Of a stretch of DNA of 23,074 nucleotides, positions 13,605-20,716 are shown piece after piece. Location: positions 1-23,074 of the forward strand of contig CAYRGC010000018.1 in the NCBI GenBank assembly GCA_964423795.1. Reading direction: 5' to 3'. Within the stretch, counting starts at the first letter, position 1; every line of letters starts with the position of its first letter. A program made the position numbers and the translations under genes. The notes below the pieces were generated by a model. The model worked only from the letters and a program-made list of their open reading frames with translations. It had not been told where the DNA came from and searched no databases. Source of the stretch: CAYRGC01 sp964423795. Its GTDB lineage: Bacteria; Patescibacteriota; Gracilibacteria; Peribacterales; Peribacteraceae.

Positions 13605-14122
13605 GCGGCGAGTGCTTTGGGGAGACCCAAATGGAACCAAGGGGCGAACGTGTCCGGGCGCTCGCGCATGTCGGCCTGCAATTCCCGCACGGGCACCCAG
13701 CGGCAAGCCGAAACCTCGTCCGGATTCGGTACGGGGGCCAGATTCGCGCTCGCCACGAGGATGGTGACGTGCTCGTGCTCAGCTCCGCGCCTCTCGGGAT
13801 CGATCGCCTGGTAGACGAACGTGCCGGCCTCCTTCAGGTCACACTCGCATCCCAGTTCCTCGCGAAGCCGGCGTTTGCCGGCGGCTTCCGGCGCTTCGCC
13901 CGCGAAGGGGTGGCTGCAGCAGGTATTCGCCCAAATGCCGGGCCAGAGCAGCTTTTGTTGAGCCCTCTGCTGGATGAGCATCTCCTTGCCGGACGATCCC
14001 TCGCGGAAGACGTAGACGGAGAAGGCACGATGGAGCATTCCGGGGATCGCGTGCGCCTCGAGGAGATCGGCCTCGCCGAGGGCGTTGCCGTCCTTGTCCG
14101 TGAGCGTTACAGTGCGATTCAT
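13601..14122 (-). CDS. idi: Isopentenyl-diphosphate delta-isomerase, type I (Nudix)
   Basis: Interconverts IPP and DMAPP, which is essential in the mevalonate route because IPP is the only product. The 173-residue protein has the type I features. LHRAFSVYVF is followed by LLWPGIWANTCCSHP, with the catalytic Cys. A Nudix-type RRLREELG follows, then GAEHEHV, with the metal-binding and catalytic Glu pattern. The ATG at 14122 is chosen because the protein then begins NRTVTLTDKDGNALG, as in E. coli Idi. An upstream in-frame ATG at 14182 would add 20 non-conserved residues. It overlaps uppS by ATGA and diverges from the MarR gene. Confidence 0.92.
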   Translation of the reverse strand: MNRTVTLTDKDGNALGEADLLEAHAIPGMLHRAFSVYVFREGSSGKEMLIQQRAQQKLLWPGIWANTCCSHPFAGEAPEAAGKRRLREELGCECDLKEAGTFVYQAIDPERRGAEHEHVTILVASANLAPVPNPDEVSACRWVPVRELQADMRERPDTFAPWFHLGLPKALAA

Positions 14123-14185
14123 GCGGCCAGGATGCCTCAGAACGGCGGATACAACAAGATCGAAAGGTGATTTTTGGATCATTTC

Positions 14186-14214
14186 TTGACTCTGTTAGTT
14201 TACCTACCTAATCT
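14186..14214 (+). promoter_or_regulatory. Promoter of the MarR-family gene, leaderless architecture
   Basis: TTGACT (14186-14191) and TAATCT (14209-14214) are separated by exactly 17 bases. The ATG lies nine bases after the -10 hexamer, so the 5' leader would be about 1-3 bases. Confidence 0.65.
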
Positions 14215-14223
14215 AGTTCCACT

Positions 14224-14670
14224 ATGACTTCTTCCGACAACGCCATTCACGAGCGTGCCTTCCTGCGGCTCACCCGAGGTGCTTCCCTTATGGGCAAGAT
14301 CGTTTCCGACGCGATCCTCCCCGCCGGCCTCACACTCGCGGAATACAATTTCCTCCGGATCGTCGAGCTCAATCCCCGCGTCACCGCCCGCGACATCCAG
14401 CGCGAGCTGTCCGCGGCCGCCCCGTCCGTCGCCCAAATGGTCGCCCGCCTCGAGAAGAAGGGTTTTCTCAAGCGCGATCGCAGCGGCGACGACGGCCGCA
14501 TGATGCATCTGCGCCTCACCTTCTGGGGAACGCGCGCGATCAAGAAGGGCAAGGCCGCCATCGAGCAGGGTCTCAAGGCCAGGAAGCTCAATCAGAAGGC
14601 GCTCGCCTCCGCGGTCGCCTCGCTCGACGCGCTCATCGATTCCCTCGGGGAAGAGGACGACGAGGCGTGA
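14224..14670 (+). CDS. MarR-family transcriptional regulator
   Basis: A 148-residue protein with the winged helix-turn-helix layout of MarR. There is an N-terminal dimerisation helix, then LTLAEYNFLRIVELNPRVTARDIQRELSA (helices 2-3 in part) and PSVAQMVARLEKKGFLKRDRS, where SVAQMVARLEKKGFL is the recognition helix. GDDGRMMHLRLT forms the wing with the usual Asp-Arg pair. The C-terminus ends acidic (GEEDDEA). It has a near-consensus promoter and is divergent from the isomerase/undecaprenyl synthase operon, so it may control that operon or itself, but no clear operator was found. Its stop abuts that of the convergent magnesium transporter (TGATCA). Confidence 0.88.
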   Translation: MTSSDNAIHERAFLRLTRGASLMGKIVSDAILPAGLTLAEYNFLRIVELNPRVTARDIQRELSAAAPSVAQMVARLEKKGFLKRDRSGDDGRMMHLRLTFWGTRAIKKGKAAIEQGLKARKLNQKALASAVASLDALIDSLGEEDDEA

Positions 14671-16002
14671 TCAGGTCATGAAGATCGTCGCGAGGCCGAG
14701 AAACGCCAGGAAGCCGCAACAGTCCGTCGCTGTCGTGACGAAGACGGTGCTCGCCACCGCAGGATCGATGCGGAACCACTTGAGCACGATCGGGATCAGC
14801 GCTCCGAAGATGCCCGCGATCATGAGGTTGATGATCATCGCCGCGCACAGGATCAGGGCAAGATCCGCGCGGTGATTGAGCAGCAGCACCGTGACGGCGA
14901 CGATTCCGCCGTTGATGAGCCCGTTCGCGAAGCCCGCGAAAAGCTCCTTCGTGATCAGTTTGACCGTTTGCCGGCGGTTGATGTCGCCCAGCGCGAGGCC
15001 GCGCACCGTCACGGCGAGCGCCTGGGTACCCGCGTTGCCGCCCATGCCCGCGACGATGGGCATATAGACCGCCAGGATCGGCAGCGTGCTGATGGTGCCC
15101 TGGAACAGCGATACGACGGATGCGGCGAGGAAAGCCGTGCCGAGGTTCACGACGAGCCACCACCAGCGATGGCGGATGGAGGAGACAGGGGATCCGAGCA
15201 GTTCCTCCTCCGTGCTCACGCCGGCGAAGCGGTAGACGTCCTCGGTGGCCTCCATCTGGGCGACGCGCAGGAGGTCTCGCAGGTGGATGATGCCGAGGAA
15301 GCGATCGCCCTCGTCGACCACGCCGAACACGTCTCCCTTCTCGCGCGTGGCGAGGCGGAGCACGTTCTCCTGGTCCGCTCCGTGCGGGATCGTGGGAAGC
15401 CGCTGCATCAGGTTCTCGACGGTCTTTCCGGCGCCTCCCAGCATCAGCTGTTTATAGGGCACGAAGCCCCGGACCTTTCCCGAGGGTTCGCGCACCACGA
15501 CGAGCGGAGTCTGGCGATGCTCCGTGACGTACTCGCGGACGCGCTCCGCGACCTGCTTGAGGTCGTCGAGCGGGGCCACCGTGATGAAGTTGAGGTCCAT
15601 GAGACCGCCGGCGGATTCCGGATGGTACTTGAGCAGCTTTTCCACGCGCGCCCGACGGTCTCCCTGCATGTGCGAGAGCACCGCGCTCTGGCGGTCCTCC
15701 GGCAGGAACTGGATCACGTCGGCCGCGTCATCCTCCACCATGAAGTGCAGGAAGCGCGCGATCATGGGATCCGGGATACGCGGCAGGATGAACGTCTTCG
15801 ATTCGTCCGCGAGTGCCATCACCACTTCGGCCTGCACCTCGGGCGGAAGCATCGCGAACGTTTTCCGCTTGCCGTGATCGAGCTTGTTGAGGAGCCGCGC
15901 GATATCCGTCGAGCGGTGCTGCAGCAGCAGTTGCCTGAGCCGCCGGTCATCCTTGGCACCCAGGAGGGCGTCTGCCTGCGCGGTGAGTTCGTGGAGGTGC
16001 AT
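14671..16002 (-). CDS. mgtE: MgtE-type magnesium transporter
   Basis: Mg2+-gated magnesium channel of the inner membrane. The 443-residue protein has the N-terminal superhelical MgtE domain (about 1-120), a tandem CBS pair (about 125-250; SAGGLMDLNFITV and FLGIIHLRDLL are typical) and five C-terminal membrane helices. The latter include the signature PIVAGMGGNAGTQALAVTVRGLALG, in part residues about 325-345, which lines the pore. The start ATG at 16002 gives the usual N-terminus. TTGTAT ends four bases upstream, an uncertain -10. Convergent with the MarR gene. Confidence 0.94.
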   Translation of the reverse strand: MHLHELTAQADALLGAKDDRRLRQLLLQHRSTDIARLLNKLDHGKRKTFAMLPPEVQAEVVMALADESKTFILPRIPDPMIARFLHFMVEDDAADVIQFLPEDRQSAVLSHMQGDRRARVEKLLKYHPESAGGLMDLNFITVAPLDDLKQVAERVREYVTEHRQTPLVVVREPSGKVRGFVPYKQLMLGGAGKTVENLMQRLPTIPHGADQENVLRLATREKGDVFGVVDEGDRFLGIIHLRDLLRVAQMEATEDVYRFAGVSTEEELLGSPVSSIRHRWWWLVVNLGTAFLAASVVSLFQGTISTLPILAVYMPIVAGMGGNAGTQALAVTVRGLALGDINRRQTVKLITKELFAGFANGLINGGIVAVTVLLLNHRADLALILCAAMIINLMIAGIFGALIPIVLKWFRIDPAVASTVFVTTATDCCGFLAFLGLATIFMT

Positions 16003-16164
16003 GCGGATACAACGAAGGCTCGTGGCCGCGTTTTTCGATTCGTCGCGGCCTCCTATCGCGGACAGTCTACACCCCGTCGCAGGGGACGAGTCAAAGGCGT
16101 TCAGGCGGGAATCTTCCCAAAATAGAGGCAAGATCTCGTCTATTGTTCTTATTCCATTATATTT

Positions 16165-16170
16165 TATAAT
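16165..16170 (+). promoter_or_regulatory. Consensus -10 (TATAAT), leaderless start of the 185-residue gene
   Basis: A perfect TATAAT ends seven bases before the ATG at 16178. A weak -35 (TTGTTC, 16143-16148) lies 16 bases upstream. The patch is AT-rich within GC-rich DNA. Confidence 0.6.
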
Positions 16171-16177
16171 TGTATTC

Positions 16178-16735
16178 ATGAATTTGGAGCAAGCGTTCCG
16201 GCAACCGAGCCCGGCCGTCGATTTCAGGCGCTATCTCGTACGGTCCACTCTGCCGCCCCTGGATCTCGCGAAGTTATCCATCCAGCCAGGCGTGGCGCAC
16301 TCGGTTCCCATGGAAGGCGAGGAGTCGCTGGTGCTCACGTACAAGATGAAGGCCGCCGCCGTCACGAGTCTGCGCGAGGAGTATGCCGGGAGCGTCTGGA
16401 AGATCCTGCAATTCCAAGGAGCGAAAGAGAAGGGTCTCCGCGTGGCGGCTTGCCTGCAGCCGTTCGCGGCGCTCGCCGATCAGATCGTCGCGTATGCCGG
16501 GCATCCGGATGCCGATGTGCGGCACCTGACGATGCCCTCGCCCCACGACGTGACGAACATTCTGGAGGCTCGTCACGCGGACGGCGCCTTGGCCCGGTAC
16601 GCGGGAATCGCCCGGCGTCTCGGGATGACGTTCTCGAAGGAGCAAAACGTGTATATCGTCGACGTCGCGAAAGGCGTGAGAACGGATCTGCTCGGCAGGG
16701 GAATCGCGCTTCTCAACGCGGAGGAAACACTCTAG
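16178..16735 (+). CDS. Protein of unknown function, 185 aa
   Basis: I recognise no family. The protein is soluble, mixed in charge, without signal peptide, membrane segment or metal-binding cluster. It has one Cys. Hydrophobic stretches in the middle (AACLQPFAALADQIVAY) look like amphipathic helices. The start ATG at 16178 is chosen because of the TATAAT seven bases upstream, and no Shine-Dalgarno sequence is present. The reading frame extends further upstream, but without a promoter and into the region upstream of mgtE. Codon use is GC-rich at third positions like its neighbours. The stop codon overlaps the probable -10 of the tRNA-Gly gene. Confidence 0.75.
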   Translation: MNLEQAFRQPSPAVDFRRYLVRSTLPPLDLAKLSIQPGVAHSVPMEGEESLVLTYKMKAAAVTSLREEYAGSVWKILQFQGAKEKGLRVAACLQPFAALADQIVAYAGHPDADVRHLTMPSPHDVTNILEARHADGALARYAGIARRLGMTFSKEQNVYIVDVAKGVRTDLLGRGIALLNAEETL

Positions 16736-16738
16736 AAT
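16710..16738 (+). promoter_or_regulatory. Probable promoter of tRNA-Gly
   Basis: TTCTCA (16710-16715), a 17-base spacer and TAGAAT (16733-16738) sit inside the end of the preceding gene. The predicted start near 16745 is about 14 bases before the mature tRNA. Confidence 0.45.
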
Positions 16739-16758
16739 CCGCGGGCGTTCGCGAACAC

Positions 16759-16833
16759 GCGGGTATAGCACAATGGCTAGTGCGCCAGCCTTCCAAGCTG
16801 GACATACGGGTTCGAGTCCCGTTACCCGCTCCA
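16759..16833 (+). tRNA. tRNA-Gly (anticodon TCC)
   Basis: A full cloverleaf: acceptor stem GCGGGTA/TACCCGC, anticodon stem CCAGC/GCTGG with loop CTTCCAA, and T loop TTCGAGT. Anticodon TCC reads GGA and other GGN/GGR glycine codons. Discriminator T (U) and an encoded CCA follow. Confidence 0.95.
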
Positions 16834-16870
16834 TTCGACTCGGCGCTGCGGCGCCTCGCCCATGGTTCTC

Positions 16871-16886
16871 GTCCGCTTCAGCGGAC
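16871..16886. repeat. Perfect hairpin downstream of tRNA-Gly
   Basis: GTCCGC, loop TTCA, GCGGAC. It lies 38 bases after the tRNA 3' end. No T-run follows, so it is not a canonical intrinsic terminator. Confidence 0.5.
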
Positions 16887-16916
16887 TCGAGCCATTCTTA
16901 CGCTTACGTAGAATGA

Positions 16917-16956
16917 CCCTGAGCGACCTCGAGCGAAGCGAGAGGGCGTCGAAGGG
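16917..16956. repeat. REP-like imperfect palindrome
   Basis: CCCT and CCTC arms on the left are matched by GAGG and AGGG on the right around a GAGCGAAGC-type core. The look is that of short dispersed intergenic repeats known from many bacterial genomes. Copy number cannot be tested within this window, where only one copy is seen. Confidence 0.4.
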
Positions 16957-17148
16957 CCAATCCTTCGCGGCGCCGCGGCGCGCGATTCTTCTTATGGGGA
17001 GCAGGACCTCTCAACCCCTCCCTGCGCGAGTGATAGGAGATTCATCCTTGGCGGGAAGTCGTATTCTGCTGGGCGGTCATATCGGCGTCGCCTCGTGAGG
17101 CGGGCGGGGTCGAGGCCGTTTCGGACATCGGCGGGCCCCTCATTCGTC

Positions 17149-17154
17149 TATACT
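17149..17154 (+). promoter_or_regulatory. -10 element of the AHSA1-like gene
   Basis: TATACT is 30 bases upstream of the ATG at 17185, giving a leader of about 24 bases without a Shine-Dalgarno sequence. This is one of the few probable promoters here that is not leaderless. Confidence 0.4.
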
Positions 17155-17184
17155 GCCGTCCTGTGTTTCCTTTCCCTTCCCGGC

Positions 17185-17601
17185 ATGCCCAAGACCTCCG
17201 TGACCGTCGAAACGTTCGTGTACGCTCCCGCGCAGCGGGTTTGGGAGTGCTGGACCAAGCCGGAGCACGTGACCAAGTGGAACCAGGCGTCGCCGGATTG
17301 GCACTGTCCCCGCGGCGAAAGCGACCTGCGCGAAGGCGGCACGTTCTCGTTCCGCATGGAAGCGAAGGACGGGAGCATGGGCTTCGACTTCGGCGGCACC
17401 TACACGAGCGTGGCCCCCGAGAAGCGGCTCTCGTACGTGATGGCCGACGGGCGCGCCGTCACCGTCACCTTCGAGGAGCGCGACGGCGGAACGCGCGTGT
17501 CCGAGACCTTCGATGCGGAAGGCGAGAATCCCGTCGAGATGCAACGCGGGGGATGGCAGGCCATTCTCGATGCTTTCCGGGCGTATGTGCAGTCGCGCTG
17601 A
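17185..17601 (+). CDS. AHSA1/SRPBCC-family protein
   Basis: A 138-residue protein of the START-like SRPBCC fold, AHSA1 (activator of Hsp90 ATPase homologue 1-like) subgroup. The pattern VYAPAQRVWECWTKPEHVTKWN near the N-terminus (split as VYAPAQRVW and CWTKPEHVTKWN) is characteristic, as are EGGTFSFRME, GGTYTSVAPEKRL and the C-terminal GGWQAILDAFRAYV. Such proteins bind small hydrophobic ligands or act in stress responses, and the ligand is not predictable. The ATG at 17185 gives a standard N-terminus. The frame is open upstream to 17095, but that extension is not conserved-looking. The gene converges on the acyltransferase gene, six bases away. Confidence 0.9.
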   Translation: MPKTSVTVETFVYAPAQRVWECWTKPEHVTKWNQASPDWHCPRGESDLREGGTFSFRMEAKDGSMGFDFGGTYTSVAPEKRLSYVMADGRAVTVTFEERDGGTRVSETFDAEGENPVEMQRGGWQAILDAFRAYVQSR

Positions 17602-17607
17602 TCGGGA

Positions 17608-18768
17608 TCAGTCGTCGGTCGAGATGCGCAGCGTCGCGGGCGAGGTGAACGTTTCGTAGATCCGTTCCCGGGAGAAGCCCCGTGCGAACGGCAGCTCGAA
17701 CAGGACGCAGAAGAGATGTGCGACGGGGATCGACAGGATGAGCGTGCCCGCGCAGAGCAGTGCGAACGCGGGAAGGGGAGCGAGCCACAGCGGATACACG
17801 GCATACCGGGAAAGCAGCGCGATGATCGGCGCGTGAACCAGGTAGAGGCTGTAGGAAATGGCACCGACATAGCTGAGCGGGGCGATCCTGAGGATCCGGG
17901 CGATGGGATGCCGCTCCTGGCAGGCGAGGCCCGCGATGCCGGCCGAAACGATCGCGCCCCACGCCGCGTCGCCGATGAACTGCGAAGGGTGTCCGATCAG
18001 GCGAACGGGGTAGAGCGTCCACCAGTAGGCGCATACCAGCAGGGCCATCGCCCAGAGCAGAGCGGGCGACGAGAATACGCGCCACCACCGGTGCGACGTA
18101 GTGGCGTGCGCGGCCACCATGCCGAAACAGAAAAGCATGAAAAGGTGGAACAGCGGCGTCGAGGCTCCGATGGCCGTGACGAGCGCGAAGACGCCCGCGC
18201 CGAGCGCGATCGACACGAGAATCATCGCCGGACGGCCGAGGGATTCGAGTGTGAGCAGGAGAAGAGGGAAGAGCAGTTGGTATTGCCAGAGGAAGGGGAT
18301 GAACCAGTAGGTATGGTTCGCCACGTAGATGTTGCCCGTGAAGTTCTGCACGAGCAGCGCGCCGGTCGCCACGGAAAACGGATCGACATGCAGGGAGTAA
18401 TCCCAGCCCGTGCCGGCCCTCGCACCGAGAACGGTATGGACGAGCAGGAGGGAAAGGAAAAACCCGATCTCGTACGGGATCACGATGCGCGAGGCGCGGC
18501 GAGCGAAGTAGCGCAAGTACGAGCGGGCGGTGAGGGGACCGCGGGGTTTCCGAAGAGCGCTCAGGGTGAGACAGAATCCCGAGAGCACGATGAACGCCTG
18601 TACCATGAAGTGCCCGTGGCGCAGGGATGACAGCGCCTCGAGTCCCTGCATGCGCTCCCCGTACACGTGGAACACCACGATGTGCAGCGCGAGAAAACCG
18701 CGGAGGCCGTCGAGTGCCCGCAGCCTTCCGGACGGAGGGAGGGGGCCGGCGGAAGAGGCGTCAGACAT
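17608..18768 (-). CDS. Acyltransferase 3 (OafA/YrhL) family membrane protein
   Basis: A 386-residue integral membrane acyltransferase. The N-terminal RLRALDGLRGFLALHIVVFH contains the family motif with the conserved Arg and His. VQAFIVLSGFCLTLS is the following block (usual form FFVLSGF). About ten hydrophobic segments span the protein, ending in a basic-acidic cytoplasmic tail. Family members transfer acetyl or other acyl groups to surface polysaccharides or lipids. The acceptor here is unknown. The start at 18768 is preferred over an upstream ATG at 18804 because TACGAT (18775-18780, minus strand) lies six bases before it. Divergent from shikimate kinase. Confidence 0.92.
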   Translation of the reverse strand: MSDASSAGPLPPSGRLRALDGLRGFLALHIVVFHVYGERMQGLEALSSLRHGHFMVQAFIVLSGFCLTLSALRKPRGPLTARSYLRYFARRASRIVIPYEIGFFLSLLLVHTVLGARAGTGWDYSLHVDPFSVATGALLVQNFTGNIYVANHTYWFIPFLWQYQLLFPLLLLTLESLGRPAMILVSIALGAGVFALVTAIGASTPLFHLFMLFCFGMVAAHATTSHRWWRVFSSPALLWAMALLVCAYWWTLYPVRLIGHPSQFIGDAAWGAIVSAGIAGLACQERHPIARILRIAPLSYVGAISYSLYLVHAPIIALLSRYAVYPLWLAPLPAFALLCAGTLILSIPVAHLFCVLFELPFARGFSRERIYETFTSPATLRISTDD

Positions 18769-18774
18769 CAAGGC

Positions 18775-18780
18775 ATCGTA
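18775..18780 (-). promoter_or_regulatory. -10 element, leaderless start of the acyltransferase gene
   Basis: TACGAT on the minus strand ends six bases before the ATG at 18768. No obvious -35. Confidence 0.4.
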
Positions 18781-18860
18781 CCATTTCTCGTGTGTCCGAG
18801 GCAATCGACTGGCGCGCGCAAAACACGTGCCGCGCCCGCGCGCCCTGCGCTATGCTCGGC

Positions 18861-19442
18861 ATGCTGAAAGCCCGCAAGAATCCTCCGCCGCGTTTCGACG
18901 CGTCGCGTCTCGGCCAGCGCTGCATCGCGATCGTCGGCATGAACGGCATCGGCAAATCGCGCTTCGGAAAGCGCCTGGCAACCGCGCTGGGTCTGGAGTT
19001 CGTGGATACCGATCTCGCGTTCCGCGAACGTCATGGCGAGGAGCAGCCCTTCATCGACGCTCACGGGTGGCCGGCGTTCCGCCTCGCGGAGGAAGAGATC
19101 GTCGTCCCGTCACTGTCGCCGGGTCGGGTCGTGGCGCTCGGCGGCGGCGCGGTCGAATCGCCGACGGTCCGCGAGTCGCTCAAGGGGAAAGCGCTGGTGC
19201 TGTGGATCCAGGCCGGTCGCAAGCGGGCGCATCGCAACCTCCGACGAGCCCGGCTGGCGCGCCCGGAGTTCGCGGACGGTCTCACGAGTCGCGCGGTGCA
19301 GGACCTCCTCGCGCGGCGCACGCCGTTGTACGAGGAAGTCGCGGACATCGTCCTCTATCCGCACCTGCGCTACGAGGAGCAGCTTCCGATGACCATCACC
19401 TTGCTCCGCCGTCATTTTTCCCGGGCTCGCGCGTCATCGTGA
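18861..19442 (+). CDS. Shikimate kinase-like protein
   Basis: P-loop kinase phosphorylating shikimate at the 3-hydroxyl in aromatic amino acid and chorismate synthesis. GMNGIGKSRFGKRLA is the Walker A. FVDTDLAFRERHG supplies the DxD shikimate and Mg contact, AFRLAEEEIV the FRxxE arginine, ALGGGAVESP the GGG motif, and ARRTPLYEEVAD the C-terminal Arg. At 193 residues it is a little longer than typical (about 170) owing to a basic 25-residue N-terminal lead. Starts at 18852 or 18861 are possible. TATGCT (18851-18856) would serve as -10 for the latter. No other shikimate pathway gene lies in the window. It overlaps the convergent yidD gene by nine bases. Confidence 0.85.
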   Translation: MLKARKNPPPRFDASRLGQRCIAIVGMNGIGKSRFGKRLATALGLEFVDTDLAFRERHGEEQPFIDAHGWPAFRLAEEEIVVPSLSPGRVVALGGGAVESPTVRESLKGKALVLWIQAGRKRAHRNLRRARLARPEFADGLTSRAVQDLLARRTPLYEEVADIVLYPHLRYEEQLPMTITLLRRHFSRARASS

Positions 19443-19757
19443 CGTCATCTTCTCGGCAAGCTCGCGCAGTCGCTTCTCGCTCGGTTTTGCAAAGGGATTG
19501 CAGCGCACGATTCTCCATGTCGCTTTGAGCGATCCGATCACCGCGCCGCGCGCCCGCAACTGCTCGATCGCGTACTGCGAGCACGTGGGGGAATGCCGGC
19601 AATACCCATGGGGATACATTCCGCGGAAAGCGCCATGGTCAGGTGAAAGCGTCTTCTGATAGAGTTCCACGCAGGAAATGAGGAGATTGCGCGGGAGCAA
19701 ACGAAACTGGACAAAGAGAGATCGCAGCACGAAAGATTGAATAAGAGAATTGCTCAT
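19434..19757 (-). CDS. yidD: YidD membrane-protein insertion efficiency factor
   Basis: Small membrane-associated protein thought to assist YidC-dependent insertion. The signature is complete: YQKTLSPDHG, CRHSPTCSQYAIEQL with the conserved cysteines, and ATWRIVRCNPFAK. It is 107 residues, longer than the usual 70-85, because of an N-terminal lead of about 25 residues (LIQSFVLRSLFVQFRLLP) that looks amphipathic. The gene is normally found in the rpmH-rnpA-yidD-yidC cluster. Here it is alone between shikimate kinase and a small membrane protein. TATACT lies two bases upstream of the ATG, too close to be placed with confidence. Confidence 0.92.
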   Translation of the reverse strand: MSNSLIQSFVLRSLFVQFRLLPRNLLISCVELYQKTLSPDHGAFRGMYPHGYCRHSPTCSQYAIEQLRARGAVIGSLKATWRIVRCNPFAKPSEKRLRELAEKMTSR

Positions 19758-19816
19758 GGAGTATACACGTCTGTAGCCTCCGGCAGGACACCCCGAGCCT
19801 AAATTCGGGAAAACGC

Positions 19817-20074
19817 ATGGTCATCACCCTCGACGCTCTCATCGGCACGCTCTACGCCATCGTGGCGCTCATGATCATCGTGGTGCTCTATCACCTGCTT
19901 TTCATCGTCGTGGACCTGCGGAAGATGACCCGACGTTTCGAGGATCTCACCGCGGAGCTCGAGGCCATGCTGCTGAAGCCCATCGCGATTCTCGACCAGG
20001 GATTCCAGTGGATGATGGATCATCTCGAGAAGCAGCGGCACAAGAAGAAGCACCATCATGTGGACACGAAGTGA
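19817..20074 (+). CDS. Small single-span membrane protein, 85 aa
   Basis: No family recognised. Residues about 7-32 (IGTLYAIVALMIIVVLYHLLFIVV) form one strong membrane helix in two overlapping pieces. This is followed by an amphipathic helical segment (about 35-70) and a very basic, His-rich tail (KQRHKKKHHH). The size and layout resemble small membrane scaffold or regulatory proteins. The ATG at 19817 is chosen as the only suitable start. TAAATT (19800-19805) could be its -10, with a leader of a few bases. It converges on the 166-residue gene, with interleaved inverted repeats between them. Confidence 0.68.
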   Translation: MVITLDALIGTLYAIVALMIIVVLYHLLFIVVDLRKMTRRFEDLTAELEAMLLKPIAILDQGFQWMMDHLEKQRHKKKHHHVDTK

Positions 20075-20134
20075 TGAGCGAATAGTGACTGGCGATTGGA
20101 GGCACTGATCGCTCATCGCTGATCATCAGTCACT
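20073..20134. repeat. Two interleaved inverted repeats between convergent genes
   Basis: GATGAGCGA (20073-20081) pairs with TCGCTCATC (20109-20117), and AGTGACTG (20084-20091) pairs with CAGTCACT (20127-20134). The order A-B-A'-B' is that of a pseudoknot, or of two mutually exclusive hairpins. It begins within the stop of one gene and ends at the stop of the next. There is no T-run. It may be a bidirectional termination or RNA-protecting element, or a degenerate intergenic repeat built of GATGAGCGA/AGTGACTG-like units. Confidence 0.5.
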
Positions 20135-20634
20135 TACAGGATCGACTGTTTGTCGATGAAGACGCGGATGAAGAGCCTCTTGAGAAGCTCCACCGAGGCT
20201 TCCAGGATTTCGGCGAGCAGCGTGTTCAAGCGGCGGATGCGGGCATAGATCTCGTTGAGGTTGTGGGCGGAGCCGGGGCGCGAACCGCGTGCCGCGGCGC
20301 TCGCCTTGCGCTCGAGCGAATGCACCTCCTTGCGGATATGGTTTTGCAGCTTCTCGCGCATGGCCTCGGGGCGGGGGATCCGCTTGATCGCCAGGTCGCG
20401 CGCGGAGACTGCCTGGTCGTCGCCTTTGGTCGAGCCGCCGGTGCCGCCGCCTCCCATGTCGCCGGAACGGTCCTCGCCGGTCGTCTCGCTCACCCGGGCG
20501 TTGAGGTTCTCGAAGGTTTCGAGGAGACTCGTGAGTTCCGCGAGCTTGGCCGGCTGCTTCACGACGAGCTTGCTCGTCTCGACCGAGCGGATGGTGGTGA
20601 GGCCCTTCTCCGGTGACGAAGCTGCGTTTGCCAT
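20134..20634 (-). CDS. Protein of unknown function, 166 aa, helical C-terminal half
   Basis: No family recognised. The first 50 residues are soluble and helical (LAELTSLLETFENLNARV). A glycine-rich linker (DMGGGGTGGSTKGDD, about residues 59-73) leads to a basic, coiled-coil-like C-terminal half (REKLQNHIRKEVHSLERKA and LNEIYARIRRLNTLLAEILEA). No signal peptide or membrane span is present. The linker suggests two domains. The start ATG at 20634 has TATACG (minus strand) seven bases upstream and TTGACT (20669-20674) further away than ideal. It is divergent from the HIT gene. Confidence 0.7.
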   Translation of the reverse strand: MANAASSPEKGLTTIRSVETSKLVVKQPAKLAELTSLLETFENLNARVSETTGEDRSGDMGGGGTGGSTKGDDQAVSARDLAIKRIPRPEAMREKLQNHIRKEVHSLERKASAAARGSRPGSAHNLNEIYARIRRLNTLLAEILEASVELLKRLFIRVFIDKQSIL

Positions 20635-20716
20635 GTCGATGCGTATATTTTCTCTTATTTTAGCCTAAAAGTCAATAAAAAGGCGATTCTCTGCGGAATT
20701 TTGCGGCTCCTCGTAC

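Larger units (their letters stand above)
16834..17148. other. Non-coding stretch with several hairpins after tRNA-Gly
   Basis: No gene is supported between tRNA-Gly and the AHSA1-like gene; short frames here have no family match or start signal. It holds a perfect 6-bp stem with a TTCA loop (16871-16886), an imperfect hairpin of ATTCT and AGAAT arms (16894-16914), the REP-like element (16917-16956) and a 12-bp palindrome CGCGGCGCCGCG (16967-16978). It may act as tRNA 3' processing or termination region, or be a repeat insertion site. Confidence 0.55.

Noticed and set aside
247..14212. Similar ACCTAACTAA (near 249-258) and ACCTACCTAAT (14202-14212) segments as possible MarR sites
   Set aside because: Short, not palindromic and AT-biased; the match is not beyond chance without more copies.
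16871..16978. CRISPR-like array after tRNA-Gly
   Set aside because: The palindromes are all different and there are no regularly spaced identical repeats.
16862..17098. 78-residue open frame in the non-coding stretch
   Set aside because: It translates the hairpins and repeat, with no start signal and no resemblance to a protein family.
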